A DNA stretch of 64,000 nucleotides from NCBI GenBank assembly GCA_030267565.1, contig BRXU01000027.1, forward strand, positions 1,411,001 to 1,475,000, in the 5' to 3' direction. Source of the stretch: Pleodorina starrii. Lineage: Eukaryota > Chlorophyta > Chlorophyceae > Chlamydomonadales > Volvocaceae. The notes below the pieces were generated by a model. That model was given only the letters and a program-made list of their open reading frames with translations. It did not search any database and was not told the origin of the DNA. The position numbers and the translations under genes were made by a program. Positions 23,801-36,300 of the stretch are shown here, piece after piece (positions within the stretch are counted from its first letter, which is position 1; every line of letters starts with the position of its first letter).

Positions 23801-26800
23801 GCTGCCGCAGCCCTTGAGACTGAGCTGCTCCAGGGAGGGACACGTCAGCGCCACATCACGCAGCGCGCAGCAGGCACCTGGAGGTGGGAGGGGGAGGGGG
23901 GGGGGGAACATGGAAAGCGATGGGGGCAGAAGGTGTGAAGCGATGCGCGGAAAGGGAGAGGATGGGGCGGGCATGGAAAGGCGTCGTGTCAAAAGATGCA
24001 AGAGATGGCGGCACGGGTTCAGCCACCGCCCAGCCGACCCACTCAGCAAGCCCACTGGCTCATCGTTCCCAGCCCCCCCAGCCTCCCAGCGCCCCCCAGC
24101 CGCGCGGCGGCTCCACTCACCCAGCGACAGGATGCCCAGCCCCGCCGGCGCCAGCGCCACACTCGCCAGCTCCCCGCACTCCTCCAGCTGCAGGCAGCCC
24201 AGCGCGGGGCAGCCCAGCCGCAGCGACACCAGCCCCCGGCAGCCGCGCAGGCTCAGAGTCGCCAGGCGGCCGTGACGCAGCCGCGCGTGGCGCAGCCCCT
24301 CACACCCTTCCAGCCTAAGCTCCTGCAGCCGGGGGCAGCCGCCCATCTTGGCGTGGTGCACCACCTGCCCCTGCTGACCCGGCCGCAGTCCCAGCGCCGC
24401 CTCCTGGCCCTCGCCCTGGGGCTGCGGCGCCGGGGCCGGGGCCGCCAGCTGCGCCGCCGCCTGCGGCTGCTGCTGCTGCTGCTGCTCCCCCATCGGCGGC
24501 ATTTCCACGAGCGCCTGCTGCGGCTGCTGCTGCGGCAGCGGCTGCGGTTCCGGAGCCGCCTGGGGCATCGGCACCGGTTGGACCTGCCTCCGCTGCAGCC
24601 GCTGCTGCTGCCGCAGCTCCTGCCGCTGCCGCCGCCTCGCAAGGAGCGCTGCTGCCCTGGCGGCTTCGGCGGCTGCGAAGCGGCGGCGGCGGTGCGGCGG
24701 CGGAACGTCATCCTCCTCCTCCAGCCCCTCCTCCGGCTCCGCCTGCGCCTCCGGCTGCGGCAGCAGGCGACGAAGCCGCAGCACCGCGGGCTGTTGGGGC
24801 GCGGGCTGCTGGGGCTGTGCCTGCGTCTGCGTCTGCGTCAGCCAGAGGGAGACTCCACGAGGAGAAGACTGCTGCTGTGGAGGCGGCGGCAGCGGCTCGG
24901 CGCGGGAGTCCGTGGCGCGACGCCCGCCGCTGCGGCTTGGACTGCCCGGGATGGCCGCCACCGCAGCCAGTTGCTGCTGCTGCGGCCGCTGCTGCTGCTG
25001 TAGGGGCTGCTGGGCGCCTGGTGGTGGGGACATGACGTAGTGGCGGGGGCCCGCCAGGCCGCAAGCCGGACTGCCCGCTGCCAGGCCGCCGGCGACGCCG
25101 CCGCTGGGCCCGGCGCCGCTGCCTCCCGCACCGCCGCTGCCTCCCGCACCGCCGCTGCCTCCCGCGCCGCCGCTGCGCCCGGCGCCGCTGCCTCTCGCGC
25201 CACCCCCCGCGGCGGCCGCCCCACGCCGTAAGGCCACCAGCTCCCCCGGGGTCCAATCCCCAGGAGACCCGCGGCCGGCCAAGTCGCCCAAATCGCCCCA
25301 GTCGTCGTCGTCGTCACTCATCCAGTCGTACAGGGTGAGGCGTTCCACCTGGCGCGGCGCCCAGTCGGCGGGGGCCCTGCGCCAGGCGGCAGGGGGCAAG
25401 CCTCCCGCGGCGCCTCCGGGCCCCGCGGCGCCTGCCGGTGCGTACCGCGCGTAGGGGTTCGCCGCCGCCCCCCACGGACCCAGCTCCGCCAGCGCCTCCG
25501 CCCTCAGCCTCTCTATCGCCATGTCCCACTCCGTCTCCGCCCTCTGCCTCTCTACCTCCATCTCCATCTCCATCCGGTCACGCTCCCGGTCGCGAAGCAG
25601 CAGCCCCATCCCCACGTCGTGGTCGTGGTCGTGGTGGCGGGAAGCGGGGGGCGCACTCTGCTGCTGCTGCTGCTGCTGCTGCTGGGGGCCCTGCGGGAGG
25701 ATGGGGAGGGAGAGGGAGGGAGCGGAGTGCGAGGGGGGTGATTTAGAGGGCGGGCCTCCGCATGTCGACTGGCCAACGCCTGCTCCGGAGTCCGGCGATC
25801 ACGCCAACAGACGGACAAGAGGCAGCAGCGCAGCGCAGCGCACGAAGCAATCACGTCGCAGCGACCTTACCTTAACCTCCCTCCTTCCCTCTCTGCCTTC
25901 CCTCCACGTCCCTTCCCTCCACCCCCCCCTCCACACTCAACCTCCCACCCGCCCACAAACACACTTCGACCCTCCCCCCAAGACGCGCGGGTGGGGGCAG
26001 TGCTGCCGCAATGGAGCCTCACCGGCGGGTCCCGCCACCCGGCACCCTCCAGCCTGGCCAACCGGGTATCCGGAAGTGCCAGCGGCACTGGCACCGCCCG
26101 AACCTCCTGCATCGTCCCCACCAGCGGCATCAGCACCAGCGTAGCCATGGGCTGCGGCTGCGGCTGCGGCTGTGGCAGCTGCTGCGGCTGCGGCGGCTGC
26201 GGCTGTGGCAGCTGCGGCGGCTGCTGCTGCGGCTGTGGCAGCTGCTGCGGTTGCGGCTGTGGCAGCTGCTGCGGCTGCTGCTGCGGCTGTGGCAGCTGCT
26301 GCGGCTGCGGCTGTGGCAGCTGCTGCGGCAGCTGCGGCGGCTGTGGCGGCTGCGGCTGTGGCTGTGACGGCTGTGGCAGCTGCTGCGGTTGCGGCTGTGG
26401 CAGCTGCTGCTGATGATGAGGCTGCGGCTGTGGCAGCTGCTGCGGCTGCTGCTGCTGCTGTGGCTGTGGCAGCTGCTGCGGCTGTTGCGGCTGCGGCTGC
26501 GGCTTCACCCGCAGCAGCGGCTGCGGCAGCTGCAGCTGCTGTGACGGCTGTGGCTGCGGCTGCTGCTGCTGCTGAGGCGGCTGCGGCTGATCCTGCTCCA
26601 GAGGCGGCTGCCGCACCTGCTGCTGCTGTGGCGGTGGCGGCACCAGAATCGGCACCGGCTCAGCCACCTCCACCACAAGCGCCCTCCCTCCGCTTCTGCC
26701 TCCTCCTCCGCCGCCCTGCCTCCTGCCGGTGGCTCTGGCCGCGGGTGGTGGTGGTGGTGGCGCCAGGTTGACCTCCTGCACGTCCGTCAGCATGTCGAAG

Positions 26801-29800
26801 ATCTGCGGGAGGGAGACCAGCACCCGGGGGGGAAGGGGGAGGAGGGGTTGCGACTAGGCGTGCAACGAACTGGTTGCAGCAAACCACTGCAGTAACAAGC
26901 GAGTGCTACGTGGGTGGCTGGGTGGGTGGAGTTCAGGATTGTAGTGGAGGGGAGTGTGGCGCTACGTCTGTTAGCCCCTAACAGCTCAATTGTCGCTCTG
27001 GACTGTGCTACCCTTCTCTCCCTCCCTCCCCCTGCCCCCCGCTCCCTCCCTCCCTGCTCCTCCCCCTGCCCCCCCCTGATCCCCTCCCCGCATTACACTC
27101 TTCAACCCCCCCCCCTTCCCCCCTCCCCCGGCCCCACCTGGTCCGTGAGACTGTCGCAGTCCGTGAGGCTGAGGTGGGTGAGGCCGGGGCAGTCCAGTGT
27201 GAGATCCTCCAGGGAGGGCAGGTGGCGCCAGCAGATGGAGCGCAGGCTGTCACTGGCGACCAGCACGCGACGCAGTACGGCACCACCGGGGCCGCCGGGC
27301 GTCAGGGCGCCCAGTTTCAGCTCCTCCAGCCGCCTGAGGGGGGTGGAGTGGAGGGTTTTGCAGAGTGAATTTGCAAGAATGAAACTGGGGGGGGGTTGGA
27401 GGGGTGGAGGGGGGCAGGCGCCAATGAGGAGAGGGAGACGAGGCAGGGAGGGGCAGGGGAAGGACCGTTTGCGGGAGCGCGAACACAAGCCCCCGGATTC
27501 ATCATTACATACACCCGCCACTCCACAGCCGTCGCTGTACACAACCCTTCCGCCTACCTCCCCCCTCCTGTCATGACCCTGTTCCCCTCCCTCACCATTA
27601 CCCCGCGCCCCGGTTCTATGTGAGAAAAATGCCAGACCCGTCCGTGGTAATTGGCAAAAAGCAACCACCCGTCCGTGCCCTCTAACCCTCCCTACCTCCC
27701 CCCTTCCTCCCTTCACTTCCCACCCCCCAAAACCCCCCTTCCCTCCCAGCCCCAGGCACCTCCCCCCACCCCTCCCCCTCCTGACCTGCACCTCAGCTCC
27801 AGGCTCGCCAGCAGCCTGCAGCCCCGCAGCGACACGCTCCGCAGCCCCGGCAGCGCCGCCGCCAGCGCCCCCACCTGCTCACACCCCTCCACCACAAGCT
27901 CCTCCAACCCGCCGCACCCCTCCACCAACAAACCCACGCCGGAGCTCGACAGCGAGTCGCAGCGCCGCACCACCAGCCGCCGCAGCGCGCGAAACACGGG
28001 CGCGCCGCGCGCGGGCGTCAGCGACGACAGGCCGCCGCAGGCCTCCAGCTCCAAGGTCACGAGCCCCTCCAGGGCGCGCGCTGCGCCTCGGAGGAGCTCC
28101 TCCGGTACCGTTACGTCGGAGAGGGTCAGGCGGGTGAGGGCGGAGAGGGAGGTGATGGTGGTGACGAGGCCCATCTCGGGCAGGCGGGGCATGGAGGCGA
28201 CGGTGAGGTGAGTGAGGCGGGGGAGGGTGGCGCCGGAGGCGGAGAGGGCGAGGTTGATGGCGACGAGGGAGAGGCGGGCGAGGTGGGGGCAGGCGAGGGC
28301 GAGGCGGCCGGATCTGCAGTGGGCGAGGTCCAGGGAGGTGAGGCCGGGGTGGGCGATGGAGGCGTCGGACTGCGGGGGAGGGGAGGGGGGGGGGAGGGGG
28401 CGGGGAGGGAGGTTGAGAGTGGAATGGGGGGCAGGGGGTTGAGTGCAATGCGGCTGCAGACCTGGTCGCCAGATCGCCACCGGGAGGAGTGACGCCACCG
28501 GGGTCGACCAAAGCGAAGGCGGAGGCAAGGAAGACGGCACCCAACAGCGGGGATGGATGGATGGATGGATGGATGGAGCGCGGCGAGGGCCCACCCAATC
28601 GACCCACCCCATGGACCCACTTTGGAGCCGCAGGGCCGCCGCCATCACCCACGACATGACCCGCCCCCCAGGCCCCGCATACCTCCCTCCCCTCCCTTCC
28701 CCTCCCCTCCCCTCAGCTCCGCCCACTCGGCCTGATCGTCTCTACCCTCCCTCCCCCGCTCTTCCCTACCGGTGCCCGCCCTCTGTCCTCCCTCCTCTGC
28801 ATCCCACCCCCCCCCTCCCCCCTTTCCTCCGCCCCTCCTCCTCCCCCCTCCACCTGCGCACTGCCCGGTGTCCCCCTGATGTTGGCCTTCTCCAGCCTCA
28901 GCTCCCTCAGTGCGGGCAGACCCTCCAACAGCTGGGTGACGGAGCGGTCGGTGAGCACCCAGTTGTGGAGCTCCAGGGTCACCAGCCTGGGGGGGGGGTC
29001 AGGGAGTGATAAGGGGGGGGGAAAGAGGGGGGTTTGAAGAGTGGGGGGGGAGAGGGGGGTTTGAAGAGTGGGGGGGAGAGGGGGGTTTGAAGAGTGGGGG
29101 GGTGAGAGTGGGTTTGCAGAAACGAAACAAGAAAGGTGGGTGGGAAGAGGGGAGGGGAACACATCACACCACATGACGCCACATGGCAGGATGTAAGTGT
29201 GACATGATGTGGACCCGTGGCGGCGGGTCGGGGGTTGGAGGCGAGGGGCAATTAAAACGGCCCGGGACGAGGAAGCGTTGCTTCGTGAGGGCTGGGAGCG
29301 GGGGGTGCGGGTGGGGAGGGGGTTTGAAGAGTTAATTTGCAACAACGAAACAAGAAGCCCTGCGGACGTTGTAGTCTGAAGGTCGACTGGGTCCCTGTCA
29401 AGCTGGGGAGGGGAGGGGGGGGTAAAGGGCCTGGGGTCCGGCGAAAAAACCACACACACGCGCGCCGTTGCCTCACCTGTCCAGGTTGGGCACCAGTCTC
29501 GCCACCAGGCTGGGGTCTGCCAGGGCACTGACGAGTCCGCCCATCCGCAGCTCCTCAATGACACCCCGCTGCCGCCGACACAGCCGCACCACCTGGGGGG
29601 GCAGAGCGGAGGGGAGCGGAGGGGGAAGCGGAAGGGGGAAGCGGAAGGGGGAAGCGGAAGGGGAAGCGGAAGCGGAAGGGAGCAAGGGTGACAGTGGACA
29701 GAGAGAGTGAGAGAGAGAGAGAGAGAGACAAGAGTGAGAGAGTGACAGGCTGACAGGCGTGGAGGGAGAGAGGGCCTGTCGGACGTGGGTGGGTGGGTGG

Positions 29801-31265
29801 GTGGGTGGGTGAGGATGGTTGGGTTGGGTCATTGATTGCGATGCGTCGACGGCACTGTTTGCAGAAACTCGGGGCCCCCCCCTTGGATGATAACCAGCAA
29901 GTCCGCATACAGCCGAATCGTCCAGGTGTACCTTACAACCCAAATCGCAAGATACCACAAACTGAGCCCCCGCTACGGACCGAGCAGGCAAGTCCAGCAC
30001 AAGATGCCCAGCGAGCACAACAGCAGCTCAAGCCACTCAAGGAACGGTAGAGCTGAATGGCAGCCATCCGCCCCCAGCCCCGCCCCCGCCCCTCTTTCCC
30101 CCCCCCCTTGCCCCCCGCCCCTCCTCCCCCCGCCGGCCCGCACCTGCTCCGCGGTGACCCGTCGGCCCAGCAGGTTGACGCTGCGCCAAAAGTCCCGGTC
30201 GTCCACCACCCGGCGCCACAGCCGACTGACGCCGGCCGCCCGGCACAGCTCCACCACCGGCAGCTCCCGCAGGATGGTCTTAAGCAGATCCGCGTTCTCC
30301 ATCACACCCGCCACCGGCTCTGCGGGCACCGCATCCTCCAGCGCCACGTCCAGGTCGGGCAGCGGGTAGTGGGGCAGCGGGTCGGGAGGGGGGGAGGGCG
30401 GCGGCGAAGCCGCCGCCGCGGCCGCGTCAGCGGCCGCGTCGGCGGCTGCGTCAGCGGCAGTTAAGCCGTGGCGGCCGTAGCGCTCCCACGCGCGCTGCTG
30501 CGCTTCCATCTCGTGGTGTCGCAATAGGCGGAAGGCCATCTGGGGGTCGGCGTCGATGAACTCGTCGTCGTCGTCGTCATCGGGGTCGGGGTAGAACAAG
30601 TCGCGGTTGCGGTCGCGGCGGTGCATGAAGCGGAGGGGCGGGGGGCGGCCGGCGCGCAGGGCGGCGAGGTCGAGGAAAGGGTCGGGGTCCATGCCGGCGG
30701 CGCCGTCGCCGAGGCGGGCCGCCGGCGGTGGCCAGGCGCGGCGATTGGCGAGGGGCGGCGGCGGGCCGCCGGCGGCGGGCGGGCCGCAAGCGTACATGCG
30801 TGGCTCCACACGCGCCGGGCGCTGGTCGTCGGGTTGCGGACGTCGTAGTACAGCTACCTCCAGACGTTGGGGCGCCGGCTGGGGCTGCTGCAGCGGCTGC
30901 AGTGGCTGCAGTGGCTGCAGCGCCAGCCGTGGCTGCAATGGCTGCAGCGCCAGCCGTGGCTGCAGTGGCTGCAGCGCCAGCCGTGGCTGCAGTGGCTGCG
31001 GCTGTGTGCGTGGCTGTTGTTGCTGTGGCTGCTGGCTGCTCTGCGCTGCGGTTTGCGCCAGCCGTGGCTGCTGCAGCTGCATCTCGCCCTCTTCATCGTC
31101 AACGACACCTACACGCGGGTCTACTACGTCCATTTCCTGGCGCGGCTCGTGAAGCGGCACTGGCACGCCGCCCGGCCGGTTGCGCCATTCCATGTCGTCG
31201 TCGTCGTCACCGTCAGTTGTTTGGTCGTCCGCGGCCCGGCGCCATGAGCGCCGCCTGCGATGCAT
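20893..31265 (-). CDS. FBL15: F-box/leucine-rich-repeat protein, FBL15 (SLOMO)-like, about 2,030 aa
   Basis: Probably the substrate receptor of an SCF ubiquitin ligase. Eleven exons on the minus strand: 31265-30144, 29592-29477, 28986-28854, 28369-27792, 27333-27138, 26802-26023, 25690-24121, 23877-23725, 23324-23071, 22545-21976 and 21507-20893. All are in phase and total 2,028 residues. Exon 1 ends with the F-box: DLLKTILRELPVVELCRAAG, then DRDFWRSVNLLGRRVTAEQ. Leucine-rich repeats of the cysteine-containing kind follow (ALRDVALTCPSLEQLSLKGC; ELDATFCGEITDE; HLDLSYSCVTRLAPLLAGCT; HLTHLDLNGCSALRLLELRC). Their order, including the DLSY block, matches plant FBL15, called SLOW MOTION in Arabidopsis, which is about half this size. 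The extra length is mostly Gln/Pro/Ala-rich, inserted in exons 1, 6 and 7. The start is the first in-frame ATG, but the frame stays open upstream to a possible acceptor at 31346-31347, so an earlier exon may exist. Confidence 0.88.
22694..23048. repeat. CCCTC pentanucleotide minisatellite, about 70 units
   Basis: A nearly perfect CCCTC array of about 355 bp in the FBL15 intron between exons 9 and 10. The gene reads the opposite strand, so the pre-mRNA carries (GGGAG)n, a sequence that can form G-quadruplexes. Reading frames made of repeated Gly/Glu/Arg or Pro/Leu/Ser here come from the repeat alone. Confidence 0.97.
26150..26575 (-). repeat. Coding Gln-Leu-Pro repeat array in FBL15 exon 6
   Basis: Imperfect repeats of QQLPQPQP-type units, encoded by GCTGCGGCTGTGGCAG-like DNA on the plus strand, fill most of exon 6 of the FBL15 gene. 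They separate IFDMLTDVQEVNLAP and a Val/Pro stretch from MATLVLMPLVGTMQEVRAVP. Unit length varies by codon steps, so the frame survives expansion and contraction. Confidence 0.85.
30885..31010 (-). repeat. 27-bp coding repeats in FBL15 exon 1
   Basis: Four near-identical units encode RLALQPLQP-type peptide repeats upstream of the F-box, followed by LQPLQQPQPAP. Base-level identity between units is high, which suggests recent expansion. Confidence 0.85.
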
Positions 31266-33303
31266 CTCCTCGTCGTCCGACCCGTACTCTCGGCCTTGTT
31301 TGCGGAAGCATAAGAGCAGGGCACCAAGCGCAATGTCGGCAAAGCCTACGTAGCGTTAGGGCTTGGCGCTTCACGAATTCGATTCGCATGAATGACAACG
31401 GGTCTGCACAATTTTCAGCTGCTCTCTTAAAGCTGACCACTTGAAGCTGACCAGCGAAGGAGGGCGATTTTTGAGCGTGGGCCCTGCTGCCCCGGGCCCC
31501 CTGTTGCCCAACAACGCCCGTCCTCGCAAACTGTTGCCTTTTTCTTGCGAGCACTCCGAGCGCATGCAATTAGGCTTAAGTCATAGGCAGCTCTCTTTGC
31601 AGAGTTGTGAACCATCTACCGGAGATTCACAACCCAGAAGGTCCGAACAGCAAGGAGACGGCACAACTCCATTACTCTTACCACGTCGATGGCCAACACG
31701 TTCTCTCGGCAAAGCTTGGCTGCTGGCAGGCCTCCTGCCGTCCATAGTCTGTTGATTTCGCTTTCTAGACACTCGACGTCTACACGATTAGAAACTCTTG
31801 CGCATACTTGTATCCATTTTGAAAGTAATTTAAAAACAGGCATGCGCGAGTGCCTGTGCTCTCATGGTGCGGTCCTGGTCTCCTGGAGTGCAACCGCTTG
31901 TACGGCTGACGTTGTTGTTCTGGTTGCCCCCGGAAGATGCCTCCAACGCATCGCCGTACCCTAACCACGACGACAACCTCCCAATCCGACTGTCGAGTCT
32001 ATAGCCGCGCCCACATGTGTAAGATATGTCCCGTCGTGCCCGTTGGCGACCGTCACGGGCCCGCTTAACTTCCTGCCGATCTGTGCTTCTCTGTCCCTTT
32101 GCCTGCTCTAGATGGCTTCCCTGTGTTGCCGAGTTGCGGATCCTGCTGGACTAAGAGCTGACTGTCGCGTAAAGGGACGCCTGTGTGGCAACTGGCAAGA
32201 GGACTCGGGGCTTGAAGCACCCGCACATCCCCCAGGCACCAAAACCATCGCTGTAGCAGTTGCATCTCGCGCGCCTCCCCGCCTCCCTTGCATTGGAAGT
32301 TTGGAACCAGGCTGAAGAGTGCCGACCCAGAACCCAGATAGCGGAGTGCGTCCTCAGCTGTGGCTATGGCCCTCCATCGCTCTATGGCTGGCACGAAAGC
32401 GACACAAACGAAGCGCGTTTCTTTCCCCTCCTCCAAACGCCTAACTCGCCTAATCTGCCAGAAACGTCAGCACACAGCCTCTGAAAACGTTTTTTCAGCA
32501 GCGCTGGCAGCTTGGGGACAGCGCAGCCTTGATCGGACTGGGCCTTTGCATTTCTCATGGGGCTCGCTAACGCGTGTTGACATTCCGGGGCAGTTTGCGA
32601 TTGTTACAGTGGACCCCGATCGGGTCGAGTGCAGCGCTCCAAGAAACGCTTCCAGCACAACACGGGGCAGAGTGGCCACAGTGCAGGCAGCACGGGACGG
32701 TGATGCCCCCCGGGGCATTCGGAACACTGTGGCCATGCACGTAGGCGGGAGGCGGGAGCGATGCAGCTCACGACGACATGCCCCACGTCGGGTAGGCTAA
32801 TGCTTAGATTTGAGGGAATGCAAAACGGACTTTTTTGAGTTTTTCGTGAAGCATACGCGTGGTGGTTCGCGTACAGATTCGCGGGATCCCTCCAGCGTCC
32901 GGGCCTTCCGGGCTACTTTTAACATACTCTGTCTCGACGCATAGGACTTCGGGACCCGTGTAATTCCCTCATCATACAGTGATTACTTGCACCGTCTGTA
33001 GCCCTGCGCAATCGGCGCCCCGGCGTCCCCAACTACGCGACTAGGGTTCGATAAATCGCCGTACATGGCGGTTGGGAAAAATAGACGGTCAGGCAGGCGG
33101 CCGTAAGCGCCAGTGGCGTCGGTGGTGCAGAATTGTGTAGCCGCTAACAGAGGTTTAACGGCGTAGCCCCATTGCCATGACTTGTACACATGTTGACTTG
33201 TCGAAAAAGGCTTCAACTTGTAACTCGACATAACGTTAATACATGCGGCCCATTCCTTTGATCACGTTCGCCTTATAACCTTTAGCGATCACTCCGAATA
33301 AAA
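31266..33303. other. Divergent intergenic region, FBL15 (-) and MPPED-like gene (+)
   Basis: About 2 kb with both 5' regions and no supported gene. Base composition is closer to even than in the genes. The FBL15 reading frame continues upstream from 31265 to about 31345 (reading CFRKQGREYGSDDEE) before an in-frame stop at 31358-31356, so an extra 5' exon of FBL15 may lie here. I see no tRNA and no clear TATA box. Confidence 0.6.
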
Positions 33304-36300
33304 ATGTCCAAATGGCTCTCACGGACCGTGTCTGTGGTGGTGGGCACGCTCTTTGTAATCGTTGCCCTGTGCCTTGCCACGGAGCGCCGTCGTGCAGAGC
33401 AGCTAGGCATAAGGCTTCCAACGAGCACAATTGTAAGGCTCGACAGCGCAGCCCGCGGCGGCAACAGCGACAGCAGCAGCAGCGGCAGCAGCAGCAGCAG
33501 CATGGTGCAGGCCGTGGGCTCCGCAAAGAGCTCCGCCCAGGGCGCCGTCGCTGCGGCCCTTCCCGCTGCGTTTCCGAAGGTCGGCCGGCGCCCCAGCCTC
33601 ACCGTAGTCTGCGTGTCAGACACGCACAGCCTGTACCTGGAGGAAGGGCTCATCAAGGTGCCGGAAGGTGAATCTACGACATGACGAACATCCGGGCATC
33701 CGGAAGTAACGATATGACACGGAAAGCCGGCTTGCGGCCGCATCCCCCGCAGCCCACCCGGCGCACCGCCCTGGGTCTTTCCGCCCTGCCCTTTCACCCC
33801 CCCCCCCCCACCCGCTGGGCCCCGCCCCGCCCTGCCCCCCCCCCGGCCCGCCCCTTCCCGCCCTGACCTCAGCGGGTTTCCCTCCCTCCTCCCTCCTCCC
33901 GCCCCTTCCTCCCCTTCCTCCCCGCCTAGGTGACATGCTGTTGTTCCCGGGCGATGTGGAGGTTGGGACGGCTGCCGAGGGTCTCGCGTTCTCCCACTGG
34001 CTGGCGGGTCTGCCGGTGCGGGGACCCAGAGTGCTGACCTGGGGCAACATGGACACCGCCACACCGGGTGAGGGAGGGAGGGAGGGAGAGGGAGGGGACT
34101 GAGGGGACTGAGGGAGGGAGGGAGAGGGAGGGAGGGAGGGAGGGGGAGGGAGAGGGAGGGGAGGGAGGGAGGGGAGGGAGGGAGAGGGAGGGAGGCAGAG
34201 AGCGAGAAAAGGAGATGAAGGGAGAGATGGGAGAAAGGGTTGAGCCGCCGTGCCGCTTGACTGCTCGGGACCGCGCCGTGCAGGGGCCCCTCAGATGGGG
34301 GTAGGGTCGTTACCCGACTGTTAATAACGCCAACCCTTGCCCGCTTGCCGCCCCTCCTGGCAATACTGCCTACACCCTCGGGATTGCACAACCCAGTCGC
34401 TGGGGGCGAGGCGGAAATCCATTTTTGACGGAAATCCACTTATGACAGGCTGCCCGTGGGTGGGCTTCCTTTCCCCCCAATCATTACGTCTCCAGCACGT
34501 CACCAGCACGCGTTTCGCGATGCCCTAAAAAGTGGTCCCCCTTCCCCCCTCCCTCCCTCCCTCCCTCCCTCCCTCCCTCCCTCCCTCCCTCCCTCCCTCC
34601 CTCCCTCCCTCCCTCCCTCCCTCCCTCCCTCCCCCCCGCCCGCCCTCCCTCCCTCCCTCCCTCCCTCCCTCCCTCCCTCCCTCCCTCCGTGGTTAATTCC
34701 CCTCCCTGCCTTCAGGCCTGACCGACCCGGTGCCGGGCGCCACCATCATCGTGAACGCAATCGTGGAAGTCAACGGGTGGGTGGGGGTTGGATGGGGGGG
34801 GGGTTAAAGGCGGAGGCGGAGGCGAAACGGCCACTGGCGGGGGCTGGGCCCGGGCTTGGAAGAGCTGGGTTGGATGAAGTTGGGTGGTGGTGGTGTTGGA
34901 GTGGGGCAAAGGGCATCGAGGAGTGCTGCCGCCCGCTATGGAGCCGGGGGCTGCGTCCCGCATCCTCAGTAAGTCGGAGACCCGCGGGTCTGCAGCCCCT
35001 GGGGCGCCAAGGGGTTGTGAAGCGCGGGCCGGTTGCTACGGCCCCATGGCCCCATGCACACGGACGTCTGGATCCTCCTCCTCCTCCTCCTCCTCCTCCT
35101 TCCGCTATCTCCCATGATCTCTCAGGTCAGGTCAGGTCAGGTCAGTCTCGCGTCAGCGACCCAAGACGTGGGCCAGAGACCCACGGGTCGGAATGCTACT
35201 TCACTACCGGCACCCCACACCCGCTCTTCGGCCCCGGGGCCCCTGCATGTCCACCCGCCACACACCACCCACCCCGCCACCAGGTACCGCATCTTTGCGT
35301 CCCCCTGGACCCCCCGATTCGCCGGGGCCTACCAGGTGGGCGAATGACTGGCTGGGTGGGTGGGTGGATGGGTGGGTGGATGGCTGGGTGGGTGGGTGGC
35401 TGGGTGGCTGGGTGGCTGGGTGGCTGGGCTGAACTTCACTCGCGCCGCCGCCACAACCATTGCCGCGATGCCGCCCCTCAGTCCCTCCCCGGGCCGCCGC
35501 CGGCCTCTCGCGGCCCCGTCTCCCATCGCTGCGGTATCACCAGGATTGCCTCCCCTCCCTCCCTCCCCTCTCCAGGGAGGCCGCCTGCACCTCCCCTGCT
35601 GATGACCCCACTCGCTGGCCAGGCGCCCGCCCCTCACCCTGCCTGCCTGCCTGCCTCCCTCGCTCCCGCCCACCCCACCCCACCCTCGCCCGGCTGTCGA
35701 CACACGCCCCACACGCCAACCCCCCCCAACCCCCCCCCCAGATCTCCTCGATCATCCCTATTTACTACCGTCCCATTGACGAACCCCAACGCGCAACACT
35801 ATTGCACAGCCTCAACGCCCAATTGCACCACTATGGCCTGGCTTTCGACGCCGGCCTTCTTGATGCCTATTACGCCGGCACAACCAAACTTCATAAAGAC
35901 CCCCCTTCCATGCGTTATCTGGCATGCTCCCAAAACTGCCCCACCACCTATGTCTCGGGAGTTCTCACAGCCATTCTCCGGGTCACGGCCGATTTATTCC
36001 GGTCCGTCTGGAAACTTAACCTGCCTGACTTCCCCATGTGGTGGTGTGATAACTCAGCCGAGGTTATTGGAATGCTGCATCGCTTTAACGCACAACAATA
36101 CCCCGTCTCGGTTCCCCCTCCTAACGCGGACACCCCTCGCCAACCACACCCGGATTTTGCTCACGCAGAAGCACGGGCCTTCACACGCCTTTACACCAAC
36201 ATTCCGCATGCACTCATTGACGACACAATGCAGAACATCCTTGATTTGGTCTTCAGGGCCAATCGCTCTACACATTTCATCGTTACTGTCACAGATGCCG

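Noticed and set aside
22307..25615. A 1,102-codon minus-strand frame
   Set aside because: It covers FBL15 exons 7 and 8 plus introns and the CCCTC array. Splice sites and LRR homology break it into separate exons.
33040..33060. tRNA T-arm-like GGTTCGATAA
   Set aside because: No matching acceptor or anticodon arms within tRNA distance.
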